Source: Isochrysis galbana
Lineage: Eukaryota; Haptophyta; Isochrysidales; Isochrysidaceae
Length of the DNA stretch: 64,000 bases
Assembly: GCA_018136815.1 (NCBI GenBank)
Contig: CM030937.1
Span: 1,866,060 to 1,930,059, forward strand
Reading direction: 5' to 3'
Position numbers and translations under genes: made by a program. This document shows positions 63,724 to 64,000 of this stretch, in pieces. Every line of letters starts with the position of its first letter. Position 1 is the first letter of the stretch. The notes under the pieces were generated by a model, which was not told the origin of the DNA, made no database searches, and saw only the letters and a list, made by a program, of their open reading frames with translations.

Positions 63724-64000
63724 GCACGTCGAGGCCTCGAGCGACTGCGGCCGAGTCGGGCCTTCTGACCCCTTCCACACACGCTCTCGTCGACCAACAG
63801 TCCCCCGGCGATGCAAAGTAGCCGACTCGCCCTCCCTCTCTCGCTCCGAAACAGAAGGCGACCCGGGGAGGGGAGGGCAGAGAGGGGGGGGGGGGGGGGG
63901 GGGGCAGGCGGTTAGTGTGAGACACAGAGTAGAGGAGAGTAGGAGTGCCTGAGAAGACCGAGAGAAGAAGGAAAGAGAAGAAGGTGGACAAGAGGAGAGA
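63724..64000. other. Upstream region of the multicopper oxidase gene
   Basis: Pyrimidine-rich on the coding strand, with a G run on plus at 63887-63904. No other gene seen before the window edge. Confidence 0.5.

Overview
The window reads as nuclear DNA of a GC-rich, intron-containing eukaryotic microalga. The grounds are short GT-AG introns in every multi-exon gene, secretory-pathway genes (R-SNARE, YIP1-family, PDI/ERV-type), a WW/DEAD-box helicase, an RP2-like TBCC protein, ShK-domain and FkbM-type proteins, a very large proline-rich wall-type protein, dense CT/GA and poly-C/poly-G tracts, and an assembly gap of 100 Ns. A haptophyte or related chromist alga fits best, but that is an inference from gene content and not from a marker gene.

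Layout: 1-6.6 kb is one minus-strand gene for a secreted protein with a probable choice-of-anchor-A-like domain and an enormous Ser-Pro-rich tail that runs off the left edge; the G-rich plus strand there is its complement. 6.6-21.4 kb is repeat country: a SINE-like copy, a solo LTR (7.78-8.63 kb), a complete and very young Ty3/gypsy chromovirus-like element (8684-18838, LTRs differing at one base found), and another SINE-like copy. 21.5-23.3 kb holds a broken SHCW/LRR-type gene, the gap, and the last exon of a YIP1-family gene. 24-25.6 kb is a reverse transcriptase remnant plus a second SINE-like copy. 26.4-31.2 kb carries an R-SNARE and a thioredoxin/ERV protein. 31.8-34.6 kb is mobile-element debris. 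35.0-36.5 kb is an FkbM methyltransferase-like secreted protein. 37.2-38.8 kb is a retroelement 5' fragment. 39.2-45.4 kb carries the helicase and an LRAT-domain membrane protein. 46.8-50.7 kb and 54.7-56.6 kb are repeat-rich blocks with duplicated, compact, intronless small genes that look like endogenous viral or polinton-like material. 51.3-53.2 kb is the RP2-like gene, 57.3-58.8 kb an ER-retained five-ShK protein, 59.7-60.7 kb another LTR-type fragment, and 61.2-63.7 kb a membrane-anchored multicopper oxidase.

The most striking object is the Ty3 element: its single 2233-codon ORF carries, ahead of protease, RT, RNase H, integrase and chromodomain, a domain whose motif layout matches phage-type cytosine C5 DNA methyltransferases. 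The same ORF lacks the fingers part of RT, while unlinked fragments in the window (24.0-24.5 kb, 34.0-34.3 kb) retain matching stretches.

Exon boundaries were chosen by eye from GT/AG sites, reading-frame continuity and family conservation. No database search was available, so all family names are recognitions and not hits.
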